A stretch of 41,653 nucleotides of DNA from Bacteroidaceae bacterium (GTDB lineage: Bacteria; Bacteroidota; Bacteroidia; Bacteroidales; Bacteroidaceae), in contig JAFZFZ010000086.1 of assembly GCA_017557005.1 (NCBI GenBank), positions 1 through 41,653 of the forward strand, in the 5' to 3' direction. Positions 25,505 through 35,800 of the stretch are shown in pieces. The notes under the pieces are model-generated. The model saw nothing but the letters and a program-made list of their open reading frames with translations. It was not told the DNA's origin and searched no databases. How positions within the stretch are numbered: the stretch's first letter is position 1; each line of letters opens with the position of its first letter. Position numbers and translations under genes: made by a program.

Positions 25505-26458
25505 ATGAGAATTATCGGAACCGGAAGTGCGCACCCTAAGCGCACACTGACAAACGACGACCTGAGCCAAATGATGGATACCAGCGATGCATGGATCCGC
25601 GAGCGCACAGGCATCTGCACACGACAAATCATTACAGATGAGGAGCTCGACGATCTCGCCGCCGAAGCAGCACAGAAAGCGCTTGACGATGCGGGCATCG
25701 CTGCCAGCGAACTCGACTATATCATATGCTCCAATGTAGTGAATGAGTATGTAACTCCCTCAATGGCCAGCATCGTAGAGGGCAAGATTGGCGCATTGTG
25801 CCCTTGCGTAGACCTCAATGCCGCCTGCACGGGTTTCATCTATGCTATGGACTATGCCGAGGCGCTCTTGCAGTCGGGTCGCGCAACCAACATCCTGGTG
25901 ATGGCAGCCGAGGAGCCCACACGCATGGTAGACTGGAACGACCGCAGCACCTGTGTACTCTTTGGTGATGGTGCCGGCGCTATGGTAGTGACCCAAGGTG
26001 ATTCGCTCAAAGCACTCAAGGTGTCATCGAAGAGCAACACAAGCGTATTGCACTACAAGCGCACACTGGAGCCCACCCCCTTCATCACCAAGGAGGAGCG
26101 ACACATACCACTCTACATGGCCGGACAAGAGGTATTCAAGACTGCAGTAACCTGCTCGGTAAGCGACCTCATGACTGTACTCTCAGCGGCAGGCTTAAGC
26201 AAAGACGACATTACCTATTATATATTGCACCAAGCCAACTTCCGCATCCTCGACTACATCCGTCACCGCTTCGGTGTAGACAGCGAAAAGCTCCCTATGA
26301 ATGTAGATAAGTATGGCAACACCTCATCGGCCAGCATACCTATGCTACTCGACGAACTGAACCGCGACGGCAAACTAAAGAAGGGCGATTTGCTTGCATT
26401 TAGTGCCTTTGGCGCAGGATTTACCTCGGGTGCTTGCATCATCGAATGGAATAAATAA
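25505..26458 (+). CDS. fabH: 3-oxoacyl-[acyl-carrier-protein] synthase III (FabH-like)
   Basis: KAS III condenses an acyl-CoA starter with malonyl-ACP to begin fatty-acid synthesis. The 317-residue protein has the Cys-His-Asn triad: C108 in LNAACTGF, H242 in LHQANFRILD and N272 in YGNTSSASIP. It begins with IIGTGSAHPKRTLTNDDL and has DAWIRERTGI, also typical. It is followed by fabF (111-nt gap) and fabZ, giving a small fatty-acid set without ACP, FabG or FabI nearby. Bacteroides usually have a further fabH elsewhere, so this may be a secondary paralogue with a different starter preference; that is inference. Confidence 0.92.
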   Translation: MRIIGTGSAHPKRTLTNDDLSQMMDTSDAWIRERTGICTRQIITDEELDDLAAEAAQKALDDAGIAASELDYIICSNVVNEYVTPSMASIVEGKIGALCPCVDLNAACTGFIYAMDYAEALLQSGRATNILVMAAEEPTRMVDWNDRSTCVLFGDGAGAMVVTQGDSLKALKVSSKSNTSVLHYKRTLEPTPFITKEERHIPLYMAGQEVFKTAVTCSVSDLMTVLSAAGLSKDDITYYILHQANFRILDYIRHRFGVDSEKLPMNVDKYGNTSSASIPMLLDELNRDGKLKKGDLLAFSAFGAGFTSGACIIEWNK

Positions 26459-26459
26459 T

Positions 26460-26467
26460 TATCTTTG
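26460..26467 (+). promoter_or_regulatory. Possible fabF promoter immediately after fabH
   Basis: TATCTTTG (26460-26467) begins 2 bp after the fabH stop codon. A TTG lies 23 nt upstream inside fabH, which is longer than ideal spacing. It would allow fabF-fabZ transcription separate from fabH, with a leader near 100 nt. Confidence 0.45.
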
Positions 26468-26569
26468 CAACAAAATGGGACATTGTAAGGTTTACAAACC
26501 TATAGATTCCCGTCTTGAAAACAAACTTTAAGAACTACAAAACTGAAGAATTCACTAATTGCAAATAAT

Positions 26570-27811
26570 ATGGAAAGAAGAGTTGTTATTACCGGTTTGG
26601 GCGCTATCAGCCCTGTTGGAAATACAGTAGCCGACCTATGGAATAGCCTCATCGAAGGCAAGAGCGGTTTGAACTTTATCCAAGGATTTGACGACATAGA
26701 CCTCCCCGTACGTATCGTAGCACAAGTAAAAGACTTTGACCCTATCGCCAATGGTCTTGAGCGCGCCGATGTACGCAAGATGGACCTCTATTGCCAATTT
26801 GCCATTGCAGCAGCCAATCAGGCCGTAAAGGATAGCGGCTTGGTTAGCGGCGAGAACATTGAGCCCGACCGCTTCGGCGTATACGTAGGCTCAGGTATCG
26901 GTGGCATCAGCACCTTCGTACGTGAGACAGGCAAGTACCTTGAAGAGGGTGCACGCCGCATCTCACCTCTTTTCATCCCTACCATGATTGCCAACATTGC
27001 TGCAGGCAACATTGCCATCCGCCACAATGCACAAGGCCCTTGCCTACCCATCGTGACAGCATGCGCTACAGGTACCCACTCTGCAGGTGAGGCCTTCCGC
27101 GCCATCAAATACGGGTTGGCCGATGCCATTATCACCGGTGGTGCCGAAGCAGCCATACACCCCATGGCTATCGGTGGCTTCGCCAATAGCCGCGCACTCA
27201 CCAATGCCGAGACTTTGGAAGATGCATGTACCCCGTTCGATGCACGCCGCAGCGGTTTCACCATGGCCGAAGGTGCCGGTATCCTCGTATTTGAGGAGTA
27301 TGAGCATGCAGTAAAGCGTGGCGCTACCATCTATGCTGAGGTAGCAGGTTATGGCAACAGCTGCGATGCTTACCACTACACCGCTCCCCGCCCCGACGGT
27401 ATTCCCGCATCCAAGGCAATCCGCATGGCACTTGAAGAGGCAGGCTACACCGCTGACGACACCCTCTATATCAACGCACACGGCACCAGCACACCGCTCA
27501 ATGATAAGACCGAGACCAACGCCATCAAGCTGGCCATCGGTGAGGAGAATGCCCGCAAGGCACTCATCAGCTCTACCAAGTCAATGACAGGCCACATGCT
27601 TGGTGCAGCAGGCGGTATCGAGCTTATCGCTACAGCATTGGCACTCAAAAACGGCATCGTGCCCCCCACCATCAACTACAAGGAGGCCGATCCCGAGTGC
27701 GACCTCAACTATGTGCCCAACAAGGCTGTCAAAGTTGACCTCACCATAGCCGCATCCAACTCACTCGGCTTCGGTGGTCACAACTCCTGTGTTGCATTGA
27801 AAAAGTTCTAA
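26570..27811 (+). CDS. fabF: 3-oxoacyl-[acyl-carrier-protein] synthase II (FabF)
   Basis: FabF elongates acyl-ACP with malonyl-ACP. The 413-residue protein is of normal length and has the Cys-His-His active site: C165 in VTACATGTHS, H304 in INAHGTSTPLND and H342 in KSMTGHMLGAAGG. The N-terminus RRVVITGLGAISPVGNT and the C-terminal SLGFGGHNSC are canonical. FabF is often next to acpP, but no ACP gene lies on either side here. It is flanked by fabH and fabZ on the same strand. Confidence 0.96.
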   Translation: MERRVVITGLGAISPVGNTVADLWNSLIEGKSGLNFIQGFDDIDLPVRIVAQVKDFDPIANGLERADVRKMDLYCQFAIAAANQAVKDSGLVSGENIEPDRFGVYVGSGIGGISTFVRETGKYLEEGARRISPLFIPTMIANIAAGNIAIRHNAQGPCLPIVTACATGTHSAGEAFRAIKYGLADAIITGGAEAAIHPMAIGGFANSRALTNAETLEDACTPFDARRSGFTMAEGAGILVFEEYEHAVKRGATIYAEVAGYGNSCDAYHYTAPRPDGIPASKAIRMALEEAGYTADDTLYINAHGTSTPLNDKTETNAIKLAIGEENARKALISSTKSMTGHMLGAAGGIELIATALALKNGIVPPTINYKEADPECDLNYVPNKAVKVDLTIAASNSLGFGGHNSCVALKKF

Positions 27812-27825
27812 TCATAGATAGTGTA

Positions 27826-27855
27826 GGGGTGAATGAGGACACACTTGCTCACCCC
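27826..27855 (+). other. Hairpin in the fabF-fabZ spacer
   Basis: GGGGTGA (27826-27832) pairs with TCACCCC (27849-27855) around a 16-nt loop, with no T-run after it. It could attenuate or process the mRNA between fabF and fabZ. This is a weak call. Confidence 0.35.
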
Positions 27856-27889
27856 ACCCTATCACTCTACACCTAAACACCTACAACCA

Positions 27890-28324
27890 ATGAATATTGA
27901 AGAAATCAAGACCTTCCTTCCCCATCGCGAGCCGATGCTACTTGTCGACAGTCTTGAGGAGGAGGTCGTAACCAACGCCAATGGCGACACCATTCGCTAT
28001 GCCGTAGGCACCTACCATGTGCGTGGCGACGAGTTTTTCTTGCAAGGCCATTTCCCCGACTACCCCGTAGTGCCCGGCGTCATCCTCTGCGAGATGATGG
28101 CCCAGTCATGCGCCCTGCTCCTTGGCGATGAGATCAAGACCAAGCGCCCACTCTACACGGGCATCGACAACGTACGTTTCAAGTACCAGGTGCGTCCGGG
28201 CGACACCATTGTTTTGCGCTCTACAATCACCGAGCGTCGCCAGGCACTTATCTTCGCCAAGGCAGAAGCCAAGGTCGACGGCAAGCTCTGCTGTCGTGGC
28301 AACCTCTCATTTGCACTGATCTAA
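27890..28324 (+). CDS. fabZ: 3-hydroxyacyl-[acyl-carrier-protein] dehydratase FabZ
   Basis: FabZ removes water from 3-hydroxyacyl-ACP in fatty-acid elongation. The 144-residue hotdog protein begins IEEIKTFLPHREPMLLVD, matching the FabZ LPHRYPFLLVD signature, and carries the active-site motif LQGHFPDYPVVPGVILCEMMAQ with H54 and E68. The ATG at 27890 is selected; a frame from 27833 would extend through the hairpin-containing spacer. It is the last gene of the fabH-fabF-fabZ group. In LPS-producing Bacteroides the main FabZ is commonly fused to LpxC, so this stand-alone copy may be an additional enzyme. Confidence 0.9.
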   Translation: MNIEEIKTFLPHREPMLLVDSLEEEVVTNANGDTIRYAVGTYHVRGDEFFLQGHFPDYPVVPGVILCEMMAQSCALLLGDEIKTKRPLYTGIDNVRFKYQVRPGDTIVLRSTITERRQALIFAKAEAKVDGKLCCRGNLSFALI

Positions 28325-28348
28325 GCATTCACAGATGCGTAATATAAG

Positions 28349-28383
28349 AGAAGAGGCAACCTTCACGGTCGCCTCTTCTTTAT
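28349..28383. terminator. Bidirectional terminator between fabZ and folK
   Basis: AGAAGAGGC (28349-28357) pairs perfectly with GCCTCTTCT (28371-28379) and is followed by TTATTT. It lies between the convergent 3' ends of fabZ (28324) and folK (28396). Confidence 0.85.
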
Positions 28384-28395
28384 TTATATATATGT

Positions 28396-28824
28396 CTACC
28401 CACGCAAGGTCAGCAACACCTCGGGAGCAATCTCCTCCAAGGGGATATACACAAAGTCACGTTGCAGGATATAGGGATGTGGAATGGTCAGTTCAGGAGT
28501 CTTCATCACGACATCCTCATAGAGCAATATATCCACATCAATGACACGGTCCGTATAGTTGCCGTCTACCGTCTTATGGGTTCTTCCCATCTGCCGTTCT
28601 ACAGCTTGAGTCGCCTGCAGCAACGCCTCGGGGCCAAGCAGAGTATCTACCTTCAGCACCGCATTCAAGAAGCGATTCTCCGAAGCGAACCCCCACGGTG
28701 CAGTCTCAATGAAGGAGGAGCAGGCAAGCACCGTACCCACCTGCTCACTAATCAGTGCGACCGCGCGAGTCAAGTTCTCCGCACGGTCGCCTAAGTTTGT
28801 TCCTATACCGAGGTATGTTACCAT
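28396..28824 (-). CDS. folK: 2-amino-4-hydroxy-6-hydroxymethyldihydropteridine pyrophosphokinase
   Basis: FolK transfers pyrophosphate from ATP to the pterin in folate synthesis. The 142-residue protein is slightly short but complete: TYLGIGTNLGDRAENL at the start, ETAPWGFASENRFLNAVLKV, the metal- and ATP-binding DRVIDVDILLYED and the terminal IPHPYILQRDFVYIPLEEIAPE. Its ATG overlaps the queA stop by one base (TGATG), indicating translational coupling. It is the last gene of a minus-strand operon beginning at ftsX. Confidence 0.95.
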   Translation of the reverse strand: MVTYLGIGTNLGDRAENLTRAVALISEQVGTVLACSSFIETAPWGFASENRFLNAVLKVDTLLGPEALLQATQAVERQMGRTHKTVDGNYTDRVIDVDILLYEDVVMKTPELTIPHPYILQRDFVYIPLEEIAPEVLLTLRG

Positions 28825-29876
28825 CAGTCAACAATCAGCATTGCATCGCCATATGCACCGAAACGATAGTCGTTCTCCAGCGCCTCATCGTATGCCTTCA
28901 TGACAAGGTCGTAACCACCATAAGCGGCAGTGAGCATGAGCATGGTAGAATAGGGCATGTGGAAATTGGTTACGAGCGCATCGGCAAAGCGGAAGTCGTA
29001 GGGAGGGAAGATAAACTTGTTGGTCCAACCCTCGTACTCCTTCAAGTGACCATCAGCACCCACAGCAGTCTCCAGCACACGCATCACTGAAGTACCGATT
29101 GCACATACCTTATGACCCTCGGCTTTAGCCTTGTTGACAATTTCTGTAGCCTCGCGCTCCACGAAGATCTGCTCAGAATCGGTCTTATGCTTGGTGAGAT
29201 CCTCCACATCGATGTCGCGGAAGTTGCCTTGACCTACGTGCATCGTCACATATGCAGCCTCCACACCCTTAATCTCCATACGCTTCATCAGCTCGCGGCT
29301 GAAGTGCAAGCCTGCAGCAGGAGCAGTCACCGCACCCTCGTTCTTAGCAAAGATGGTCTGATAGCGCTCAAGGTCCTCCTCATTGGCCTCACGGTCGATG
29401 TAGTAAGGGAGCGGAGCTACGCCAAGAGCATAGAGAGCGCTCTTGAACTCATCGTGCGGACCATCGTAGAGGAAGCGCAAGGTACGACCACGCGAAGTGG
29501 TATTGTCAATCACCTCGGCCACCATGGCATTGTCCTCACCAAAGTAGAGCTTGTTGCCGATACGGATCTTACGAGCAGGGTCTACGAGCACATCCCACAA
29601 GCGGAACTCCTCATTGAGTTCGCGCAACAAGAACACCTCGATACGTGCACCCGTTTTCTCCTTGTTACCATAAAGACGAGCGGGAAACACCTTTGTGTCG
29701 TTGAAGAGGAAGGCGTCACCCTCATCAAAGTAGTCGAGCACATTCTTGAAGAGGCGATGTTCGATCTCGCCCGTGCTCTTGTGTACGACCATCAGCTTGG
29801 CCTCATCGCGGTGGAAAGTCGGTTCCTTTGCGATACGCTCCTCAGGGAGCTTGAATTTGAATTGTGACAGTTTCAT
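28824..29876 (-). CDS. queA: S-adenosylmethionine:tRNA ribosyltransferase-isomerase
   Basis: QueA transfers the ribosyl part of SAM to preQ1 in tRNA to form epoxyqueuosine, a late step of queuosine synthesis. The 350-residue protein shows the usual N-terminal [41 protein letters not shown], the central [14 protein letters not shown] and the C-terminal [20 protein letters not shown] followed by [12 protein letters not shown]. Length and motif order are normal. It lies 22 nt after truB, joining two tRNA-modification enzymes in one operon. Confidence 0.96.
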   Translation of the reverse strand: MKLSQFKFKLPEERIAKEPTFHRDEAKLMVVHKSTGEIEHRLFKNVLDYFDEGDAFLFNDTKVFPARLYGNKEKTGARIEVFLLRELNEEFRLWDVLVDPARKIRIGNKLYFGEDNAMVAEVIDNTTSRGRTLRFLYDGPHDEFKSALYALGVAPLPYYIDREANEEDLERYQTIFAKNEGAVTAPAAGLHFSRELMKRMEIKGVEAAYVTMHVGQGNFRDIDVEDLTKHKTDSEQIFVEREATEIVNKAKAEGHKVCAIGTSVMRVLETAVGADGHLKEYEGWTNKFIFPPYDFRFADALVTNFHMPYSTMLMLTAAYGGYDLVMKAYDEALENDYRFGAYGDAMLIVD

Positions 29877-29898
29877 ATTATTGTATTTATCATTTTAC

Positions 29899-30612
29899 TT
29901 AACATTCCGTATTCTCAGCAACCTCTACCTGCTCCAGCCATTCGGTAAACTCCTCGATGCTCATGCAGTTGTCAAGAGAGGTTTCGCCCACGCGAGTACG
30001 CTCCAATCCTGTGAGGTGCGCACCGCTCTGCAGCGCCTCGCCAATGTCGCGAGCCAAAGCACGTATGTAGGTACCCTTGCTGCAAACGACACGTATCACG
30101 ATGTCGGGCAAGTTACATTCCACGAGCTCTATCTCATCGATAACAAGCGTCTTGGCCTTAAGTTGCACCTCCTCACCCTTGCGAGCCAGTTCGTAAGCGC
30201 GTTTACCATCGACCATACAGGCCGAAAACGAAGGGGGCACCTGTTCGATGGTACCAATGAATCCACGGAGCGTCTCCTCCACCAGTTCGCGTGTGATATG
30301 CTCGGTAGGATAAGTAGCATCGATCGGCTTCTCCAGATCGTATGACGGCGTAGTAGCACCCAAGCGGATGTGAGCCACATACTCCTTGGTCTGATACTGA
30401 AACTCCTCGATGCGCTTGGTAGCCTTGCCCGTGCACAGAATCATCACGCCTGTTGCGAGAGGGTCGAGCGTACCGGTGTGTCCCACCTTCAGCTTCTTGA
30501 CACCCATCTTGCGGCACAAGAGGTAGCGCACCTTGTTGACCACTGCAAACGAGCTCCATGTATAGGGCTTGTTGATGCAAAGTATCTCTCCAGCTTTGAA
30601 GTCCTTCATCAT
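29899..30612 (-). CDS. truB: tRNA pseudouridine(55) synthase TruB
   Basis: TruB isomerises U55 of the tRNA T-loop. The 237-residue protein has the catalytic Asp D50 in [18 protein letters not shown], plus [17 protein letters not shown] and the [17 protein letters not shown] motif near residues 195-215. It ends shortly after this, without a PUA domain, as in many Bacteroidetes. The ATG at 30612 overlaps the uppP stop as ATGA; an ATG three bases later is the alternative start. It is translationally coupled to uppP. Confidence 0.95.
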   Translation of the reverse strand: MMKDFKAGEILCINKPYTWSSFAVVNKVRYLLCRKMGVKKLKVGHTGTLDPLATGVMILCTGKATKRIEEFQYQTKEYVAHIRLGATTPSYDLEKPIDATYPTEHITRELVEETLRGFIGTIEQVPPSFSACMVDGKRAYELARKGEEVQLKAKTLVIDEIELVECNLPDIVIRVVCSKGTYIRALARDIGEALQSGAHLTGLERTRVGETSLDNCMSIEEFTEWLEQVEVAENTEC

Positions 30613-31454
30613 ACAATGGTCAGGTTATGTCCACTAAAAAGCAATCCCAGAATCAGGGCACCCACCACGATGCGGTACCAGCCAAATGCTCTGAAGCCAT
30701 ACTTGGTGACGAAGCCTATGAAGAACTTGATCGCCAGCAGGGCCACGATGAAGGCCACCGCATTGCCGATGAGCAAGGTCGGGAGATTGTCGGAAATGAT
30801 CTGCATGCCCCCCTCCTTCACCAGGTCGTACACCTTATACACGGTGGCAGCGAGCATGGTAGGCACAGCCAAGAAGAATGAGAACTCGGCAGCAGCCTTG
30901 CGGGTGAGGCGTTGCGACATACCACCCACGATGGTAGCCATCGAGCGCGACACGCCGGGAATCATCGATATGCACTGGAAGAGACCCACCATGAAGGCGC
31001 GTTTCTCTGTCAGCTCCGTATCTTCGTTACCCTTATTGAAGATGCGATCGCAGAAGATCATGAACACACCGCCGAGGATGAGCGTCACCGCCACCACCTC
31101 CACACGCTCGAGCATGGCATCGATGGCATCGCTGAAGAGCAGACCAAACACCGCTGCAGGGATGAAGGCGATAAACAGTTTCCAGTAGAAGTCATACTTA
31201 TGGAGGAGGCGCTTCACCACAGGCGTACCCTCGGGCAGAGGCGTACGATTGAGCTGGAAGAAACGTTTCCAATAGAGCACCAGCACCGAGAGGATAGCAC
31301 CAAACTGAATGATGAAGGTGAAGGCCTTCACAAAGTCGGTACTCTCCACGCCCAGCAGGTTCTGGGCAATGATCATATGCCCCGTCGACGACACAGGAAG
31401 GAATTCCGTCAGGCCCTCAACGATGGCAATGATGATAGTTTCGAATACACTCAT
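30609..31454 (-). CDS. uppP: Undecaprenyl-diphosphatase UppP (BacA)
   Basis: UppP dephosphorylates undecaprenyl diphosphate to recycle the lipid carrier, and its overexpression gives bacitracin resistance. The 281-residue integral membrane protein contains the signature [18 protein letters not shown] with catalytic Glu residues near the N-terminus, and [15 protein letters not shown] in the middle, the second conserved region. Hydrophobic segments run along the rest. It follows DUF3098 by 22 nt and overlaps truB. Together with uppS at 10246 it covers both synthesis and recycling of the carrier within this window. Confidence 0.96.
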   Translation of the reverse strand: MSVFETIIIAIVEGLTEFLPVSSTGHMIIAQNLLGVESTDFVKAFTFIIQFGAILSVLVLYWKRFFQLNRTPLPEGTPVVKRLLHKYDFYWKLFIAFIPAAVFGLLFSDAIDAMLERVEVVAVTLILGGVFMIFCDRIFNKGNEDTELTEKRAFMVGLFQCISMIPGVSRSMATIVGGMSQRLTRKAAAEFSFFLAVPTMLAATVYKVYDLVKEGGMQIISDNLPTLLIGNAVAFIVALLAIKFFIGFVTKYGFRAFGWYRIVVGALILGLLFSGHNLTIV

Positions 31455-31476
31455 TGAATTGTCGGTCTATACTTTT

Positions 31477-31704
31477 TTACTTCTTACCCTTTGCCTTGAA
31501 CAGAATAGCGAAAATCATAAACACGAATCCCGCGAAGCACACTATGGGCGCTACCACCACACGACGAGTGCTGAAGATGTCGGGTTCAAAATGCGTCTCT
31601 GTAGAGCTGGGGCCAGTCATCAGCAGCAGTCCGCAGATGATAACGATGATGCCTATGGCAATAAGGATAAAGTTGGTCTTGCCGAGTGCAAATTTCTCTT
31701 TCAT
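31477..31704 (-). CDS. DUF3098 small membrane protein
   Basis: This 75-residue protein has two membrane segments (about residues 11-30 and 49-69) joined by a short loop with FEPDIFSTRRVVVAP, and a basic C-terminus. The KTNFILIAIG start and the RRVVVAP region match the DUF3098 family, which in Bacteroidetes lies between ftsX and uppP, as here. Its function is unknown; the location suggests a role with the cell-division or lipid-carrier genes. Confidence 0.85.
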   Translation of the reverse strand: MKEKFALGKTNFILIAIGIIVIICGLLLMTGPSSTETHFEPDIFSTRRVVVAPIVCFAGFVFMIFAILFKAKGKK

Positions 31705-31737
31705 ATCTATTGAGTTGTAAGTTTTATCTGGTTAATA

Positions 31738-31797
31738 AGTCTTCGTTTTCGTTAACGTCTTCGTGTTTTCGTCTTCGTCTTCGTATTTTCGTTAAAT
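31738..31797. repeat. Degenerate GTCTTCG/ACGAAGAC repeat tract at the ftsX 3' end
   Basis: On the plus strand GTCTTCG units recur at irregular spacing of 6-18 bp, mixed with TTTTCG. On the minus strand this reads as repeated ACGAAGAC. The tract starts at the ftsX stop codon (31792-31794) and fills most of the 87-bp gap to the DUF3098 gene. No terminator hairpin is visible. Confidence 0.65.
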
Positions 31798-32661
31798 ATA
31801 GTATAGGTCGCCCGCCTTCATCTTCAAGAAACGGTTTATCGAGATGTAGGCACACACCCATGTGATGAGTATACCCACCGCCATCACCGTAGCACCCACG
31901 ATGCTCAAGGTAGAGGAGGTAAACAGATAGCTCATCTGCGGTTCATAGCGCAACAGCAACATGATGCTGCCAGCCATGATACCATTTGCCAATACACCCG
32001 ACACGATGCCGATGGCGAGGTTGCGTAGCAAGAAGGGCTTGCGTATGAAGGCCCAGCTGGCACCTACCAGCTTCATCGTGTGCAGCAGGAATCGCTGCGA
32101 GTAGATGGTGAGCTTGATAGTGTTGTTGATCAGCGCAAAGGAGATGAGCGACAAGGCCAAAGCCAAGCTCAAGAGCACAGCACTGATCTTACGGATATTG
32201 TCGTTCACATTATCCATCAGCTCGCTCGGGTACGATATCTCACGTATCTGCGTGTAGCGCATCAGTCGGTTCTTGATGGGCGCGATGCTATCCGAGTTGG
32301 CATAGGCCGCCTTGAGCTTCACCTCAATAGAGGCCGTGTAGGGGTTGTATCCCAGGAACTCCGTAGGGTCAAGTCCCATCGACTCAGTCTGCTCGGCCAG
32401 GATATCCTCTTTGGATATATACTGTATCTCCTTGGTGTAGCTCTGCGCATTCACATAGGTGATGATGCGATCCACATCCTTCTGAGCCACCTCATCGTTG
32501 AGCAGCAGCGACAGCGTAAGGTTCTCACGCACATGGTTAGAGAGGCTCTGCGCCGAGAGCACCACCAGTACCACTGCGCCCAGCAGCAATAGCACGAGCG
32601 AGGTGCTTATCGTAGCTGTCACAAACTGAATATCTATCGTTCTTTTCTTCTTTTGCTTCAT
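31792..32661 (-). CDS. ftsX: Cell-division permease-like protein FtsX
   Basis: FtsX with FtsE forms a transporter-like complex that activates cell-wall hydrolases at the septum. The 289-residue protein has one N-terminal membrane segment (about 15-40), an extracytoplasmic domain (about 45-165) and three C-terminal membrane segments (about 168-190, 215-240, 260-280), with SFALINNTIKLTIYSQRFLL and MKLVGASWAFIRKPFLLR in between, both typical of FtsX. The ATPase gene ftsE is not adjacent. It leads the operon that ends with folK. Confidence 0.92.
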   Translation of the reverse strand: MKQKKKRTIDIQFVTATISTSLVLLLLGAVVLVVLSAQSLSNHVRENLTLSLLLNDEVAQKDVDRIITYVNAQSYTKEIQYISKEDILAEQTESMGLDPTEFLGYNPYTASIEVKLKAAYANSDSIAPIKNRLMRYTQIREISYPSELMDNVNDNIRKISAVLLSLALALSLISFALINNTIKLTIYSQRFLLHTMKLVGASWAFIRKPFLLRNLAIGIVSGVLANGIMAGSIMLLLRYEPQMSYLFTSSTLSIVGATVMAVGILITWVCAYISINRFLKMKAGDLYYI

Positions 32662-32724
32662 ATCAATAGGGAGAATTCAAACCACCTTCTCTGAGCAAAG
32701 AGCACACTTTACCCAAATTCGCTA

Positions 32725-32732
32725 CAAAAGTA
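32725..32732 (-). promoter_or_regulatory. Probable ftsX promoter -7 element
   Basis: On the minus strand TACTTTTG (32725-32732) fits TAnnTTTG, 63 nt upstream of the ftsX start. The -33 element is not clear. Confidence 0.5.
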
Positions 32733-32782
32733 ATCAAAAAAGGGGAAATATCCTTGAAATCGTGCCGACTTTTAACAAAAAA

Positions 32783-32808
32783 GGAGGATGGCAATAGAGC
32801 CATCCTCC
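32783..32808 (-). terminator. Intrinsic terminator of the GH2 gene
   Basis: GGAGGATGGC (32783-32792) pairs perfectly with GCCATCCTCC (32799-32808) around a 6-nt loop. On the minus strand it is followed by TTTTTTG, and it lies 26 bp after the GH2 stop codon. Confidence 0.92.
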
Positions 32809-32834
32809 CATCTTATCGTGTTGTTACCGATCTC

Positions 32835-35800
32835 TTACTCGGCCAAGATACCAAGCTCAGCACCTGAAGCAAAGTCGTCGCCTGCCTGTGAGCTGAGTGC
32901 AGTGAAGCGGATGTAACGTGCCTTCACGGGCTTGTCGAGCATCACACGCTTCAGCTTGTTATCGTTAGCAAAGGCACCCTCAGCTACGGGCTCGCTCCAT
33001 GTCTTGGCATCGTCAGATACCTGGAGGCGGTAGTTCTTGATGTTACCGTTGCTACCGTTCTGACGGGGCAAGTAGGTAAAGCCAGTGATGGTCTTCACAT
33101 CGCCTGCGTCGAGGTCTACCCAGTGAGGATACTTAGCCACAGTCACCGAGTACATGGTGTGCCAGATGGTGTTGGGATCATTATCCACGAGGTGGCGTGC
33201 ATTGCCCTCGCCAGACTCCTCGCTACTGGTGAAGATAACCTCGGTGTTGATCTTCTCAATCTTCGCATAGGTCATGGTCACCTTGAGTTCGGGCTTCTCC
33301 TTATAGTAAGCAGTGATGGTACCGCCATCGCGGAAGGGGATGGGCTCGGTGTACTTCACAGCCTTCGCCTTGCGGCCAGTGCCGATCTTGTACATCACGG
33401 TAGCACCCTCGATACCACTCTCGATGGTGATGTCACCATTCTTCTGCTGCATCATGAGCAGGGGCTTGTCACCTGCGGTAGCCACGTCAGCACCACCCTT
33501 AGCGTCGGCGGGACGGATGATGAATGCCATGCGTGTGGGAGCGCCGAAGGCACGGTCGTGTACGAGCGGACCACCCTGACCGCACGAGTTACCACCCAGA
33601 CCCGTCACCACAGCATCAACGTTGAAATAGGTCACGTCGCGCTTGGGCAACTTGTGAGGATGTGTAGCCATGGTGAGGTCCATAGCGCTGTGTGCCAATG
33701 CCGATACGGCGTAGGGAGCCTCGTTCACTACGAGCATACCCTTGCCAGCCTTGTTGGTGAGCGATGCCCAGCGGGTCTCCTCGTGGTTACCCATCTGCAT
33801 GGGCTTGGGCCAGTTGTCAAACTGCTCAGCTACGGTAGAGCCGAACTGCTCGATGAAGGCACCTGTCTTACGGTCATTGTAGTTGTCCACAGGACCACGG
33901 CCATAGTAGTTGAACTTCTCATACTCGGCAGGCACCTGCATCTCGTAGCCGAGGCGTGCAAGCACGAGTGAGGGGTTGTTCGATGTGATGGCCGACTGCA
34001 ACTCGATAGAGCCGTCGGAATATACGGTCCACACCTGATTGGTCACAAACTTGAAGTCCTCGTCACCGAAAGGCAGGTTGGTCTGCTCCACGAGTTCGTG
34101 AATACCGCTGTCGTAACGGCCATTCTTGCTGTTGAGGCGTGCGCCGTTAGGAGCCTGTGACACTACAGTGAAGGTGAGCACCACAGAGCCGTCCTTGTTA
34201 AGGATGGTAGCTGCATCCACCGCCTTGTGCTGGAGGTTGTGCAAGCCATTCTGGAACCAGGGTTGGTAGCACCAGTTATCGTTGCTCACGAAGGCACGGA
34301 AGGCGTTGAGGCGCGGACCGCCACCGGCAGCGATGACTACCTCGTCACCATAAGTGAGCTGATGGATAGTACCCTGAGCCATGTCGAATTGTACCTCGAA
34401 GCCGTTGCCCTTGATAGTTCTGATGTTGTTCTCGTTCATCTCGCCCTGCAACTTGTCGCCAGTGGCCACGGTGTTGATTGCGGGCTTCACGCCAGCAGCC
34501 TTCACGGCGAGCTGCTCCTCTGCCTGTACGTAGCCCTGCTTAGCCCAAGGCATGTCGTGGCCGAGGAGGAACTGCACCTTCACGAAGTACTCGCCATTAG
34601 CGTCGAGTGCAGCAAAGTCGTAGGGGAGACGGTAGGTAGCCTTCTGGCGTGCGGGCAATGCCATGCGGGGACCCTGTACGGGCTGGTTCTCAGTCACCTG
34701 CTTACCATCCTTCCAGAGCGACCATACGATCTGGTAATCGTTGAGCGGAGTATAGTAGTTCTTGTTGAATACCTCAATGAGACCCTTCTCTACGTCCACC
34801 ATCTTCACACCTACGTACTGGTACACCTTCTTCACCTCATAGTACTGGGGCTTGGGCTCGCGGTCACCGAAGATGATACCGTTCATTACAAACTGACCAT
34901 CGTTGGGGGTGTCACCGAAGTTACCGCCGTAGGCGAGGTAGCGTGTGCCGTCCTTCTCGTAGTTGTACATAGATTGGTCTACCCAGTCCCAGATAGCACC
35001 ACCGCAGAAGAAGTTGGTGCTCTCGATAGCCTCCCAGTAGTCGATGAGGTTACCTACGGCATTACCCATTGAGTGAGCATACTCTGAGATGTGGAACGGA
35101 TACTTGATGCCATACTTACCGGTCACCGCACCGCGTGTCCAACCGATTGAGGGATACTGGTTTGAACCCATATCTACGATATCGTTGTTACGCTCATACT
35201 GTACGGGGCGTGTAGCGTCAAATGCCTTCAGCGCGTTGTAAGCCTCTACGAAGTTGTTACCGGGACCAGCCTCATTACCGAGCGACCAGATTACTACGCA
35301 AGCATTGTTCACGGTAGCGTGAGCCATCTCCATCACACGAGCCACGTGAGCCTTTCTCCACTCCTCGGGGTGAGAGAGTGATGCGTCGCCATAGTAATAC
35401 TCGTGGCTCTCGATGTTGGCCTCATCCTCGAGGTAGATACCGTACTTGTCGCAGAGGAAGTACCAGTAGGGATCGCAGGGATAGTGTGAGTTGCGCACGT
35501 GGTTGATGTTAGCGCGCTTCATCATCATCACCTCTTCCTCCTGCATCTCACGAGTGATAGCGTGACCCACTGCGGGGTGGCTCTCGTGACGGTTCACACC
35601 CTTGAGCTTCACGGGCATGCCGTTGATGTAGTAGTAGCGACCAGCCAAGCCAAACTCATCGTCCTCAGCCTTGGTATCCTTGATCTCTACCTCACGGAAA
35701 CCTACGATGGTAGATACGGTCTCGAGCACACGGCCTTTCTTGTCGAGAAGTTCTACTACGAGGGTGTAGCGGTAGGGGGCCTCGGCAGTCCACTTGCGAG

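Noticed and set aside
29112..29867. 251-residue plus-strand ORF
   Set aside because: It is antisense to queA, which has all family motifs.
30370..31188. 272-residue plus-strand ORF
   Set aside because: It is antisense to truB and uppP.
34227..35072. 281-residue plus-strand ORF
   Set aside because: It is antisense to the GH2 catalytic region and has no domain of its own.
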